DNA from: Chloroflexia bacterium SDU3-3
GTDB lineage: Bacteria; Chloroflexota; Chloroflexia; Chloroflexales; Roseiflexaceae
Reading direction: 5' to 3'
Assembly: GCA_009268125.1 (NCBI GenBank)
Contig: WBOU01000001.1
Location: forward strand, 124,001-188,000
DNA: 64,000 nucleotides
A program made the position numbers and the translations under genes. The notes below the pieces were generated by a model, which saw nothing but the letters and a program-made list of their open reading frames with translations, did not search any database and had not been told where the DNA came from. Positions 7,883-16,188 of the stretch are shown here, in pieces (the stretch's first letter is position 1; every line of letters begins with the position of its first letter).

Positions 7883-9973
7883 ATGCCCGCCGCACCAGCC
7901 GACCTCGACCGCCTAACCCAGGACATCCGCGCGCTGCGGCCAGCGCATGCCCACCCCGACATGCGCACGCACCTCACCCCCGCGCTGCTGGCGGCGCTGG
8001 TGGCCGTGGGCACGCCCGAGGGGCGCTGGAGCCTCGCCGACGCGCTGGCATACCTGCGGCGCATGCCCGACGAGGAGCAGCGCGCCGCCAGCATCCAGGC
8101 CCTAGCGCGGCGCGACCTGCCGCACGACATCCCCGCCCTGCTCGACATTGCCCACCACCTGCAGCAGGCCGAGCACCGCACCACCGCGCTGATCGCCATC
8201 GCGGCCTGCCAGCCCGCCGAGGCGGCCCAGATCACCTGGTATGCCGCCTTCCGCACCGCCCGCCAGATCGAGGATGGAGAAACGCAGGCATCCGCACTGA
8301 TCGCCATTGTGCCGCACCTACGGCCCGAGCTGCTGCGCGAGGCATTGGAGGCGGCATACCAGATAGAACCCAATAATGAGTGCTCACAGGCCAAAGCAAT
8401 GGCGGTAGTGATAAACTGCATGCCCGCCGAGCAGCAGCCGCAGCTATGGGAAGAAACGCTTGATCAGATGCAGGCGAAACATGAGGAATCATATCTGGCT
8501 TGTGTCCTGTCGGCAATGGCCCCATACATGCCTCCCGCGCAGATAGGCTTCGTCATTGATCGAGCGCTACGCTGTACTGATGAGGAAGTATTTGCAGACA
8601 TGCTCGAAGGAATTGGGCCATATCTCCCCATTGAGCGAGTAAGCGGCCTGCTTGCAATGGCTGAAACCATGGAGGACGAGTTTTTCTGTGAGCGGGTGCT
8701 TAGAGAGCTGCTGCCTCACCTCAGCAAGCAGGAGATCGGCAGGGTCTTCACCATAGAGCAGAGGATGGTTGATCGTGGATGGCAGATCCAGCTACGCAAA
8801 GCGATCTTGCCCTATCTAGAGGGAGAGCAGCAGCAGGCCGCATGGGTCCAGCTGCTAGATGATACGCTTGGAGACAACAACGAATGGGGATTCGCGAGAA
8901 ATCCACCAGCGATGGGCTTACTTCCCCCAACGATGGTTGCAGAGGCATTTAAAGCAACGCTGGGAATGTCCAGCGATCTCTTTCGTGCCCAGGCGCTGGC
9001 CCAAATTGCCCCACACCTGCCCGCGCACATGCTTGGCGAGGCGATTGAGGCAGCCCAGGGGATAGAAAGCCACACCGAACGCGCCCAGGTGTTAGTGTCC
9101 ATCGCCACACGCGCCGCTTTCTGGGATGACATTCTTGATACGCTTGCCGATATCGAGAACCTATCAGAGCGTGAGGAGATCATCGAACAGATTGCCCCCT
9201 ATCTTGACCAAAGACAGGTAGATAGGGCGCTCGACCTAGCACAGAAGGCCAGAACAGAGAATCGCTGGGAGGTGCTGCTGACGATTCTTCCACAGCTCGC
9301 AGCCGATCATCTGGGCATAGCCCTTGCACTCGCACGCAGCTTCCCCAACGATCCCCAGCGCGTCGAAGCGCTACAGAGCATCAGCCCGCATCTTGACGAG
9401 CAGCATCTCGACGATGCGTTCGAGATCGCATATACGATGGAGCATACGAGTAATCGCGTGCGCGCCCTATCTGCTATTGTCGTTCATTTCCCCGCAGAGC
9501 AGCAAATAAAGCGATGGCATGAGGTACTGGCTGAGATACAGGTAAGCCCAGCGGGACAATCCTCCTTGCTCCAAGATATTCTTCCATACTTACAGTCGGA
9601 GCATATGCCCACTGTGCTTCAGTTTATAGAAGAGATGCAAGGTGAGAACGAGCCAATCGCTTCTACTATCCAGGCAATAACCCCTTCCCTTCGCCCAGAA
9701 CAGCTCGATCACGCGCTGGATGTGGTGCGGAGGATCGAGAGTGAGTGGCATCGTACACGGGCGCTTGCATACCTCTCTCCACGCCTGCCCGATGAACAGC
9801 GGTTTGTGGTGCTGGATGAAGCGCTATCGATAGCGTATGGGATGAGCAATGATTTTGTACGTACCACAAGCTTGTTAGCCCTTGCACACTTTTTCCCATC
9901 GGCACAGCAAGGTAGTATATTGCGCGAGGCGTTACACTCCGCTTTGAGCGATCAGAACAATATATTGGACTGA
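7883..9973 (+). CDS. Alpha-solenoid helical-repeat protein (3' end frameshifted)
   Basis: 696 residues made of about fifteen degenerate helical repeats of 33-40 residues. Typical units read RAQALAQIAPHLPAHMLGEAIEAAQGIE or ERAQVLVSIATRAAFW: a short helix with IAPHLP followed by an amphipathic helix with Glu/Ala. This is a HEAT/TPR-like scaffold, cytoplasmic, with no catalytic motif. The 5' part (to about residue 160) is GC-rich, while the middle is more AT-rich. The reading frame stops at 9973. The next 146 nt, in the -1 frame, continue the same pattern (LTELIEEITPRLD, then ALMDEALDTIA, then RRALSLARAIEDVAERW) up to a TAG at 10119, so a frameshift has clipped the last repeat. Function unknown; such scaffolds bind proteins. 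Confidence 0.75.
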   Translation: MPAAPADLDRLTQDIRALRPAHAHPDMRTHLTPALLAALVAVGTPEGRWSLADALAYLRRMPDEEQRAASIQALARRDLPHDIPALLDIAHHLQQAEHRTTALIAIAACQPAEAAQITWYAAFRTARQIEDGETQASALIAIVPHLRPELLREALEAAYQIEPNNECSQAKAMAVVINCMPAEQQPQLWEETLDQMQAKHEESYLACVLSAMAPYMPPAQIGFVIDRALRCTDEEVFADMLEGIGPYLPIERVSGLLAMAETMEDEFFCERVLRELLPHLSKQEIGRVFTIEQRMVDRGWQIQLRKAILPYLEGEQQQAAWVQLLDDTLGDNNEWGFARNPPAMGLLPPTMVAEAFKATLGMSSDLFRAQALAQIAPHLPAHMLGEAIEAAQGIESHTERAQVLVSIATRAAFWDDILDTLADIENLSEREEIIEQIAPYLDQRQVDRALDLAQKARTENRWEVLLTILPQLAADHLGIALALARSFPNDPQRVEALQSISPHLDEQHLDDAFEIAYTMEHTSNRVRALSAIVVHFPAEQQIKRWHEVLAEIQVSPAGQSSLLQDILPYLQSEHMPTVLQFIEEMQGENEPIASTIQAITPSLRPEQLDHALDVVRRIESEWHRTRALAYLSPRLPDEQRFVVLDEALSIAYGMSNDFVRTTSLLALAHFFPSAQQGSILREALHSALSDQNNILD

Positions 9974-10119
9974 CGGAATTGATTGAGGAGATCACCCCTC
10001 GCCTAGACACAGCACTGATGGATGAAGCGCTGGATACCATAGCGATAATGGAAGATGAAGAGCGGCGCGCGCTGTCGCTCGCCCGCGCCATCGAGGATGT
10101 GGCGGAGCGCTGGGCGTAG
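9974..10119 (+). pseudogene. Out-of-frame continuation of the helical-repeat protein
   Basis: Translating in the -1 frame relative to the upstream gene gives about 48 residues that keep the repeat periodicity (ITPRLDTALMDEALDTIAIM, then EERRALSLARAIEDVAERW) before a TAG at 10117-10119. The frame is open back to about 9935, so the indel lies between about 9935 and 9970. It may be a true mutation or a sequencing error. Confidence 0.65.
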
Positions 10120-10239
10120 CAGCGTCGAAATATCCGCCCAACGGATGAGCACCATGGCGCTCATCGCGCCCGCCCGCGCTGCTATACTCGCTGCTCCACA
10201 CGCCCGATGCCTCAGGCATCGCCACGCAAAGGAGCGGAT

Positions 10240-11040
10240 ATGCAACCGACGAAGGAGCTTGGCCACCGGCGCACGCTGTTCGACGCCGTGGCCGACGAGT
10301 ACGACGAGATTCGCCCCGGCTATCCCGACGCGCTTGTCCAGGACATCATCGACATGGCCGGGCTGCCCGCTGGCGGCCAGATCTTCGAGATCGGGTGCGG
10401 CACCGGGCAGGCCACCGCGCCCTTCGCGCAGCGCGGCTACCGCGTAGACAGCATCGACATCGGCCCGCACATGGTGGCGCGCACGGCGGCGAAGTTCGCG
10501 CAGAACCTGCGCGTAAGCGTCAGCCTCGGCTCGTTCGAGGACTGGGATGCCCAGCCTGGCAGCTACGACCTGGTGATGTCCGCCACCGCATTTCACTGGA
10601 TCGACCCGGCGCTCGGCTACCCCAAGGCGGCGCGCATGCTGCGGGAAGGCGGCGCGGTCGCCATCTTCGCCAACAAGCAGCCCGACCCGTACGATACCCC
10701 GTTCTACATCGCCTCGCAGGAAGTCTACCGGCGAGTGGTGCCCGAGTGGGCCAGCCCCGAGGCGATCACGCCGCTTGCGACGCAGATCGAGCGCGATGTG
10801 GCCGCCATCGACGCGACCGGCTGCTTCGCGCCCGTGACGGTGCGCACCTACCCATGGAGCGTGCGCTACACGACCGAGCAGCACATCAAGCTGTTCAACA
10901 CTTACTCCGACTTTCGCGACCTGCCCGACCCCACCCGCCACGCACTCTATCAGGGCCTGGCCGAGCTGATCGACACGCAGTTTGGCGGCGCGATCACGCG
11001 CAGCTACATCGCGGTGCTCTACCTCGCGCGGCGGGCGTAG
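10240..11040 (+). CDS. Class I SAM-dependent methyltransferase
   Basis: 266 residues, cytoplasmic. The SAM-binding motif I is FEIGCGTGQATAPFA (about residues 52-66). Motif II is YRVDSIDIGPHMV, and the post-motif is LVMSATAFHWIDPALGYPKAARMLREGG, the Methyltransf_11/25 pattern. The N-terminal signature RRTLFDAVADEYDEIRPGYP is common in small-molecule methyltransferases of this group. The ATG at 10240 follows AAAGGAG; an in-frame ATG at 10207 lacks a ribosome-binding site. It stands alone and its substrate is unknown. Confidence 0.88.
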   Translation: MQPTKELGHRRTLFDAVADEYDEIRPGYPDALVQDIIDMAGLPAGGQIFEIGCGTGQATAPFAQRGYRVDSIDIGPHMVARTAAKFAQNLRVSVSLGSFEDWDAQPGSYDLVMSATAFHWIDPALGYPKAARMLREGGAVAIFANKQPDPYDTPFYIASQEVYRRVVPEWASPEAITPLATQIERDVAAIDATGCFAPVTVRTYPWSVRYTTEQHIKLFNTYSDFRDLPDPTRHALYQGLAELIDTQFGGAITRSYIAVLYLARRA

Positions 11041-11050
11041 GGAAGCCGAA

Positions 11051-11166
11051 GATTCTTTACCACGAGGACACGAAGGCGCGAAGATTTGAAAAAAGATCTT
11101 CGCGCCTTTGTAGGTATTGATTGCTCTTTTTGCTTGGGGTCTTAGAGTCTTGGTGGCAAATGAATC
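11051..11166. repeat. MITE-like palindromic intergenic element
   Basis: The ends are imperfect inverted repeats: GATTCTTTACCACGAGGAC on the left, and on the right the complement of GGATTCATTTGCCACCAAGAC, about 15 of 20 positions matching. Inside is a perfect 13-bp hairpin (AAGGCGCGAAGAT at 11073-11085 with its complement at 11096-11108), followed by T-rich sequence that could serve as a terminator for the methyltransferase gene. The end sequence recurs at 23523, 30574, 34083 and 46539. Confidence 0.6.
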
Positions 11167-11291
11167 CGTGCTCTGTCGGGTCTGTACCATGAGGAAATCG
11201 CAACGTGTTTACCTAACTGTTACACAGCGTTGATGTTCTCATGAACATGGGCTGCTATCATCAAACCCATATATCCAAACGGAGGGGGGAG

Positions 11292-11843
11292 ATGCAGCAT
11301 CGTTGGGGTTGGATTCTGGCCGCGCTCGCTGGCAGCTGTTTTGTGCTCTGTCGCTACTGGTTCGTCGCCAGCGAACTGCTGCTATCCGTTGGGATCGGTA
11401 TAGCAGCGCTATGGGCCTTGGTGCGCTACCCACAGCATCAGCTTTCGCTGTTTCAGCGGGCGCTTGGTGCTGGCAGCATGGGGCTGGCGGCGCTTGGCGC
11501 GCTCGGCGCGTGTATCCCGCTCATCGTCTTCACCACGCGAGAGTACAACCAGGCTGGACAGGTAATACAGGTGATCAGCTACCCCATGAGCTACTTTGCG
11601 CTGCGCCTCTGTAGCTTGCCTGCGTGTTTCGGTCTGAGTGCCCTCTTAGTGTTCTTGGCCATAAAAGAGCGCCTACACGCCGCATGGATCTGGGCGCAGG
11701 CGCTTTTCACCAGTGTGCTCGCTCTTACGCTCGCGCTGGATGTCTACCTCGATTCTTCCGTCGCTTCACCCTACTTCGGCCCGCTGCTGTGGGGGATCGC
11801 AGGCTGTTGGGGTGCGCTCGCTGTTCTTGGGCAAAAGGTATAA
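11292..11843 (+). CDS. Small multi-pass membrane protein of unknown function
   Basis: 183 residues with about five hydrophobic segments: near 5-25 (WILAALAGSCFVLC), 27-45, 58-80, 105-130 and 140-180. I do not recognise a family. There is no signal for a catalytic or metal-binding motif. The ATG at 11292 follows GGAGGGGGGAG; the longer frame from 11241 lacks a ribosome-binding site. It is convergent with the SDR gene, 24 nt away. It likely sits in the cytoplasmic membrane. Confidence 0.6.
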   Translation: MQHRWGWILAALAGSCFVLCRYWFVASELLLSVGIGIAALWALVRYPQHQLSLFQRALGAGSMGLAALGALGACIPLIVFTTREYNQAGQVIQVISYPMSYFALRLCSLPACFGLSALLVFLAIKERLHAAWIWAQALFTSVLALTLALDVYLDSSVASPYFGPLLWGIAGCWGALAVLGQKV

Positions 11844-11844
11844 G

Positions 11845-11862
11845 GTTTGGCGGCTGAACGGT
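11845..11862 (+). repeat. Copy of the GGCGGCTGAAC dispersed motif
   Basis: GTTTGGCGGCTGAACGGT lies in the 24-nt gap between the membrane-protein gene and the convergent SDR gene. Confidence 0.5.
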
Positions 11863-11867
11863 GTTAT

Positions 11868-12617
11868 TTATCTTCCGCCCGCCACATCCATGCAAGCCCC
11901 GGTCACATACGAGGCCTCCTCGGAGAGCAGCCACAGGATGGCGCGCGCCACCTCATCGGCGGTGCCGCCGCGCTGCATGGGGATACCCGCCTTGACCCGC
12001 TCCACGCGGCCCGGCTCGCCGCCGCTGGCGTGGATGTCGGTGGCGATCACGCCGGGGCGCACCGCGTTCACGCGGATGCCCTCGCCCGCCACCTCCTTGG
12101 CCAGGCCCAGCGTGAGCGTATCGATGGCCCCCTTCGACGCGGCGTAGTCCACATACTCGTTGGGCGAGCCGAGGCGCGATGCCGCCGACGAGACGTTCAC
12201 GATCGCGCCGCCCACGCCGCCGTGGCGGGTGGACATGCGCAGCACCGCCTCGCGGGCGCACAGGAATGGGCCGATCACGTTGGTGGTGAAGATCCGCTGT
12301 AGCCGCGCCGCTGACATCTGGTCGACCCGCATCTGGGTCTCCAGCACGCCCGCGTTATTAACCAATGCGGCCAGTGGCCCCAGTTCGTCGATCTGCGCGA
12401 ACAGCCGCAGGATGTCGGCCTCGCTGGCCATGTCGGTGGCGAAGGCGTGGGCAGCCCCGCCAGCGCTGGCGATATCGGCCACCACAGCCTGGGCCGCGTC
12501 GGGGCGATGCAGGTAGGTGATGCAGATTGTGTAGCCGCGCTGCGCGGCCAGCCGCGCAGTTGCCGCGCCAATACCTCGGCTGCCGCCGGTGATCAGCAGG
12601 ATGTTCTGTGTTGGCAT
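11868..12617 (-). CDS. SDR-family NAD(P)-dependent oxidoreductase (FabG/glucose dehydrogenase-like)
   Basis: 249 residues, a classical short-chain dehydrogenase with a Rossmann fold, cytoplasmic. The cofactor motif is TGGSRGIGAAT (about 10-20), the NNAG motif is LVNNAGV, and the catalytic Ser is in NVSSAASRLG. The catalytic YAASK tetrad residues are followed by the family C-terminus (AVRPGVIATDIHASGG). The ATG at 12617 has GGGAG upstream. It lies downstream of, and on the same strand as, a TetR gene. Substrate unknown. Confidence 0.9.
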   Translation of the reverse strand: MPTQNILLITGGSRGIGAATARLAAQRGYTICITYLHRPDAAQAVVADIASAGGAAHAFATDMASEADILRLFAQIDELGPLAALVNNAGVLETQMRVDQMSAARLQRIFTTNVIGPFLCAREAVLRMSTRHGGVGGAIVNVSSAASRLGSPNEYVDYAASKGAIDTLTLGLAKEVAGEGIRVNAVRPGVIATDIHASGGEPGRVERVKAGIPMQRGGTADEVARAILWLLSEEASYVTGACMDVAGGR

Positions 12618-12638
12618 GGGTATACTCCCTCAGAGCCT

Positions 12639-12662
12639 CTGCCCCGTCCTTTTCCGGGGCAG
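12639..12662. terminator. Possible terminator after the TetR gene
   Basis: An 8-bp GC hairpin, CTGCCCCG / CGGGGCAG with an 8-nt T-rich loop, lies between the TetR stop and the SDR start. No U-tract follows on the minus strand, so termination is uncertain. Confidence 0.35.
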
Positions 12663-12677
12663 TCTATGCAGCTGCTA

Positions 12678-13316
12678 TCAGCTACGTCTTTTGGTAACAC
12701 GGTTGAGCGAATCGCGGACCTCTCGATAGATCTCCTGAAGCATATGCTTGGTATTGCCCTGGTCGGCACGGCGAACCCACTCATCCAATGTGAGGCGCAT
12801 GACAAGGCCAAAGCTTTCGGCGGTGGTGTACGCATCAAGCTCGGTTACGTTTGCGTGTGAACGCAGCGTATCTGCGAGGCGCTCAAAAAGAACCGTTTGG
12901 CGCTGAAGTCCAGCAGCGTGTAATGAGGGATACCGCTTCATGAGTCGACGCACGCGCAGAAATCGGCTGTTTCCCTCGGAATCGCTATCAAAAACGCTGG
13001 CCATCGCATCCCATGCCTCTTCCAGATCCTGAAGGGGATGCGTTTTCGATGCGTGCGCAGCAACAGCGATGAGCTGCTCCTCCAGCCCTGCCTCGTCCGC
13101 CAGAACCGCTGCTTCCTTGCCCGTGCAGTGCCTGAAAAATGTGGTGCGTGACACCCCTGCCGCTGCTGCAATGTCATCTACAGTCGTAGCAGCAAACCCT
13201 TTTTGCTCGAACAGCTCGACTGCGGCATTCGCAATACTGCGTATTAACTCAAGCCGACGCCGTTCACGCAGGCTCGGTGGTGGTAGTGGTTTGTGTTTTG
13301 GATTCATGGTTGACAT
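12678..13316 (-). CDS. TetR-family transcriptional regulator
   Basis: 212 residues. The N-terminal TetR DNA-binding domain reads AVELFEQKGFAATTVDDIAAAAGVSRTTFFRHCTGKEA (about residues 32-70). The C-terminal ligand and dimer domain includes RFLRVRRLMKRYPSL. The divergent promoter region to the DsbA-like gene contains a perfect dyad at 13338-13368, the expected operator, so it probably represses itself and the downstream DsbA-like/small ORF/MFS operon. TetR plus DHA2-type MFS suggests control of an efflux system by its own substrate. ATG 13316 is used; Met at residue 4 is an alternative. Confidence 0.9.
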   Translation of the reverse strand: MSTMNPKHKPLPPPSLRERRRLELIRSIANAAVELFEQKGFAATTVDDIAAAAGVSRTTFFRHCTGKEAAVLADEAGLEEQLIAVAAHASKTHPLQDLEEAWDAMASVFDSDSEGNSRFLRVRRLMKRYPSLHAAGLQRQTVLFERLADTLRSHANVTELDAYTTAESFGLVMRLTLDEWVRRADQGNTKHMLQEIYREVRDSLNRVTKRRS

Positions 13317-13337
13317 TTTAACACACTATGCTAATAT

Positions 13338-13368
13338 GAAACTGAGTACCATATTTGTACTCAGTTTC
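13338..13368. promoter_or_regulatory. TetR operator between divergent TetR and DsbA-like genes
   Basis: A perfect 12-bp inverted repeat, GAAACTGAGTAC / GTACTCAGTTTC, with a 7-nt AT-rich spacer, is centred in the 91-nt divergent intergenic region. A weaker AATAT dyad extends it outward. Confidence 0.75.
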
Positions 13369-13407
13369 AGAATATGTTTGTCCCGTTTCTAGAAAGGAAC
13401 TCTACCC

Positions 13408-14055
13408 ATGGCGCCTGCCACGACTCGACCGCTAGTAACCGTCGAGGTTTGGTCGGATGTGCAATGTATCTGGTGCTATATCGCTAGCGCTCGCTTTGAC
13501 AGGGCCGTCAGGCAGCTCAATGCCGATGTGAACGTTATCCATCGTTCATTCCAGCTGCAGCCAGATGCACCAGTTGAGATTGATGAACAGACCCTTCACG
13601 AGCGACGGAGCCGATTTCCCTCGGAGCAACGTGAGCGTGTTTTCCGCCAGCTGAGGGAAATGACCGCCGCCGAAGATCTGCCGTACGACCCAGACCGCAG
13701 CCAACCGACCAACTCCCGCCTGGCCCTTGAGCTGCTCCACCATGCCGAGGTGACGGGCCACCGGCATGTGCTCACCGACCGCCTCTTTCGCGCCTACTTT
13801 GCAGAAGGGCGGCACATTGGGCACCTCGACGAACTTATCAGCCTCGCCACGGAGGCCGGGATGGATCCCACAGCCGCACGGCTTGCGCTTGCCGATCACC
13901 GATATGCCGCAGCTATCGACCGCGACATCCAACGCGCCCACGAGATGGGCGCTCAGGGCGTGCCGTTCTACGTCATCAACAGCACATGGGGTATATCTGG
14001 CGCCCAGACACCAGAGGCTTTCCGGAACGCGCTCGCACAGGCGGCGAACATATGA
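13408..14055 (+). CDS. DsbA-family (FrnE-like) thioredoxin-fold oxidoreductase
   Basis: 215 residues with no signal peptide, so cytoplasmic. A thioredoxin fold with an N-terminal CxxC redox motif (CIWC, about residues 25-28) after the strand VTVEVWSDVQ, an inserted helical domain, and the cis-Pro loop GVPFYVINS near residue 185. This architecture is that of FrnE/2-hydroxychromene-2-carboxylate isomerase-like proteins. AAAGGAAC precedes the ATG. The stop overlaps the next start (ATGA). It is first in a three-gene operon with a small ORF and an MFS exporter, divergent from TetR. It may act on a thiol-reactive or polyketide-like compound exported by the MFS; that is inference. Confidence 0.9.
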   Translation: MAPATTRPLVTVEVWSDVQCIWCYIASARFDRAVRQLNADVNVIHRSFQLQPDAPVEIDEQTLHERRSRFPSEQRERVFRQLREMTAAEDLPYDPDRSQPTNSRLALELLHHAEVTGHRHVLTDRLFRAYFAEGRHIGHLDELISLATEAGMDPTAARLALADHRYAAAIDRDIQRAHEMGAQGVPFYVINSTWGISGAQTPEAFRNALAQAANI

Positions 14056-14261
14056 GCAGCGGCCCGATAACCACGCTAGAACCAACCGATTGGTGTGTCG
14101 ATGGCATCTGCACCATCCCGCCGAGGAGCACGCCACATCCTCCGCCACGCAGTGATGATAGTCACAGACCAGATCCATCTGCTACCGACGAAACAACCAT
14201 CAGCCAGATGCGTGATATGAAACACCACGCTACGCGACCAAGTGAAACAAAGGGAACATGA
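14052..14261 (+). CDS. Small 69-residue protein coupled between the DsbA-like and MFS genes
   Basis: The start codon overlaps the upstream stop and the stop overlaps the MFS start, both as ATGA, so translation is coupled on each side. The protein begins MSSGPITTLEPTDWCVDGIC, carrying two Cys four residues apart, then a Pro/Ser/Asp-rich tail. It is not recognised. It could be a redox partner, a leader that couples translation, or non-functional. Evidence is positional and the coding is plausible but unproven. Confidence 0.5.
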   Translation: MSSGPITTLEPTDWCVDGICTIPPRSTPHPPPRSDDSHRPDPSATDETTISQMRDMKHHATRPSETKGT

Positions 14262-15796
14262 ACACCAATCCATCTCTACAGAATACACCTGCCGACTCAA
14301 CCATTCACGATCCGCATCAGCGCCGCAATATCCTGCTGGGGGTGTGTATTGGCTTGATGGCCGTTATTGCGTCGGTATCTGGGCTGAACGTTGCTCAGCC
14401 GCAGATTGCGCTAGCGCTTGATGCTTCGCAAAGCGACGTTCTGTTAATGATCAATATCTATGCGGTCACCATGGCTGCACTGTTATTACCACTCGGTGCA
14501 GTTGGCGATCGTTGGGGGCGGAAGCCCGTGCTGGTCACAGGATTAGCCATTTTTGGGATAGCGAATGTGCTGGCAGGTCTTGCGCCCTCGACCGCAATCA
14601 TGCTTGTGGCACGGTTCCTCAGCGGCGTTGGCGCGGCGATGATCATGCCGGTTACCCTGGCCGTTATCACCTCTACCTTCCCGAGCGAGGAACGCTCCAA
14701 GGCCATTGGTATATGGAGCGCTGTCGCAGGCGGTGGCGGCATTCTAGGGATGTTTCTATCGGCTATGCTCGTAGATACGGTGAGCTGGCGGGCCCTCTTT
14801 GTTCTCCCAATTGTCCTCGTGCTGGCCGCCATCTTCATGACGCTGCGATCCGTCCCAAACTCGCGTGAGGCTTCCGATCAGAGATTCGATAGTGTTGGAT
14901 CGGTACTATCGATGATTGTTGTCGTGGGGTTGATCTTCTTCCTTCACGAGGGGGAAAAGCAGGGGTGGACCTCGCCCATATCGCTTTTGACCCTCCTTGT
15001 CGGAATCATCAGCGCCGTTGGCTTTGTGCTCTGGGAGCGGCGGCAACCGGCTCCCCTGCTCGATGTGGCCCTCTTCCGCAAGCGCGGCCTAGCGAGCGGA
15101 TCGGTAGCACTACTAACCGTTTTCGGCGTGCAGGCGGGGATATTTGTTGTGCTCTACCCCTACTTTCAGGCGGTGCTTGGCTGGTCTGGCCTGCAGTCTA
15201 CGCTTGCCTTCATGCCGATGGCAGTACTGATGATGCTGTCCTCTGGCTTCGCCCCACGGGTGTCCGCACGGATCGGCCCAAGTTTGACAATGGCATCCGG
15301 GATTTTTCTGGGTGGCTCCGGGCTGGCGCTCATGGCCATCTTTGTTTCCGTGGAAAGTGGCTATCTGTCGATTCTGCCGGGTATGCTACTCATGGGGCTT
15401 GGCATGGGGTTATCCATGACTCCTGCCACCGAAGCCATTACCACGTCCGTCCCCCGTGAACAACAGGGCATCGCATCCGCCCTGAATGATGTCACCCGGG
15501 AGTTTGGTACGGCGCTGGGCGTAGCGCTGCTTGGAGCGGTCCTGACGAGCGGGTACCAGCATGCTATCGCATCCCAGCTGCAAGGGATCCCAGCCAGGGT
15601 CGCCGATATTGCTCGTAATGGTATCGCCAATGCCCTCGCGGTCGCCGATGGGTCGCAACCCTACGCGGCAGCGCTGATTCGAGCAGCCCAGGAATCATTT
15701 GTTGACGGCTGGCAGCGGGCCATGTGGGCGGGGGTTGTCGTTATGGCAATGCTTCTTGGCTATGTCCTTGTCCAAGGTCCCCAGCGCAGCAAGTAA
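14258..15796 (+). CDS. DHA2-family MFS drug:H+ antiporter (EmrB/QacA type)
   Basis: 512 residues with 14 predicted transmembrane helices, inner membrane. Motif A is GAVGDRWGRKPVL (about residues 84-96). The QacA/EmrB motif C region reads SGVGAAMIMPVTLAVI, and GIWSAVAGGGGILGM matches the antiporter motif. The N-terminus contains ASVSGLNVAQPQIALAL, typical of DHA2 proteins. It is the last gene of the TetR-linked operon and is likely induced by its substrate. Likely function: export of a hydrophobic or cationic toxic compound by proton antiport. Confidence 0.92.
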   Translation: MNTNPSLQNTPADSTIHDPHQRRNILLGVCIGLMAVIASVSGLNVAQPQIALALDASQSDVLLMINIYAVTMAALLLPLGAVGDRWGRKPVLVTGLAIFGIANVLAGLAPSTAIMLVARFLSGVGAAMIMPVTLAVITSTFPSEERSKAIGIWSAVAGGGGILGMFLSAMLVDTVSWRALFVLPIVLVLAAIFMTLRSVPNSREASDQRFDSVGSVLSMIVVVGLIFFLHEGEKQGWTSPISLLTLLVGIISAVGFVLWERRQPAPLLDVALFRKRGLASGSVALLTVFGVQAGIFVVLYPYFQAVLGWSGLQSTLAFMPMAVLMMLSSGFAPRVSARIGPSLTMASGIFLGGSGLALMAIFVSVESGYLSILPGMLLMGLGMGLSMTPATEAITTSVPREQQGIASALNDVTREFGTALGVALLGAVLTSGYQHAIASQLQGIPARVADIARNGIANALAVADGSQPYAAALIRAAQESFVDGWQRAMWAGVVVMAMLLGYVLVQGPQRSK

Positions 15797-15858
15797 TATT
15801 CGCCTCGGAACCTACCGATCGGGTGCGTTTCGAAGCGCGCTGATACGCTTTTGAAGAG

Positions 15859-15909
15859 ACTCGGCAGTTATATGATCGGACGCTTGTATCCATCATGTGA
15901 CTGCCGAGT
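15859..15909. repeat. Imperfect inverted repeat downstream of the MFS gene
   Basis: A perfect 10-bp pair, ACTCGGCAGT (15859-15868) and ACTGCCGAGT (15900-15909), extends inward with ATGAT/ATCAT pairing to a near-19-bp stem. No T-tract follows. It may be a terminator-like or mobile-end structure. Confidence 0.5.
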
Positions 15910-15997
15910 ACGATTTCTGTTAGAGAGCCGCATGAACATGTCGAAGCCACTGGGTGATGCGAGCGCAAGAACTGCTCCTTGTATGGCTACCTTTCAC

Positions 15998-16174
15998 CTA
16001 TGGCTGCTGAAGAACCACATCAGGTACACGATCCGCATCACACCCGTACAGGCCAGCGCCCCAGGCCGCATTCGCCGCAATCACCGCCCAGCCGCGTCGG
16101 GTCGCGGCCTGCCACAGCCGCTGCGAATCGTCGGTATAGCGCGAAAAGAGCAACAGCGTTGGTGTGGTAGGCAC
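15998..16174 (-). pseudogene. Remnant of an ATP-grasp protein N-terminus fused to unrelated sequence
   Basis: From a GTG at 16174 the minus strand reads PTTPTLLLFSRYTDDSQRLW and then QAATRRGWAVI, which resembles the N-terminus of ATP-grasp proteins that start with a strand followed by RYTxDSQxLWxAA. After about 35 residues the family resemblance stops. In another frame the following bases read GVMRIVYLMWFFSSH, like a membrane-protein C-terminus. This looks like a deletion junction between two decayed genes. The 177-nt frame ends at 15998. Confidence 0.4.
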
Positions 16175-16188
16175 CGTACCGTCCTCTT

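Noticed and set aside
10003-11190. 395-codon minus-strand frame over the methyltransferase gene
   Set aside because: Antisense shadow; the plus-strand product has intact methyltransferase motifs.
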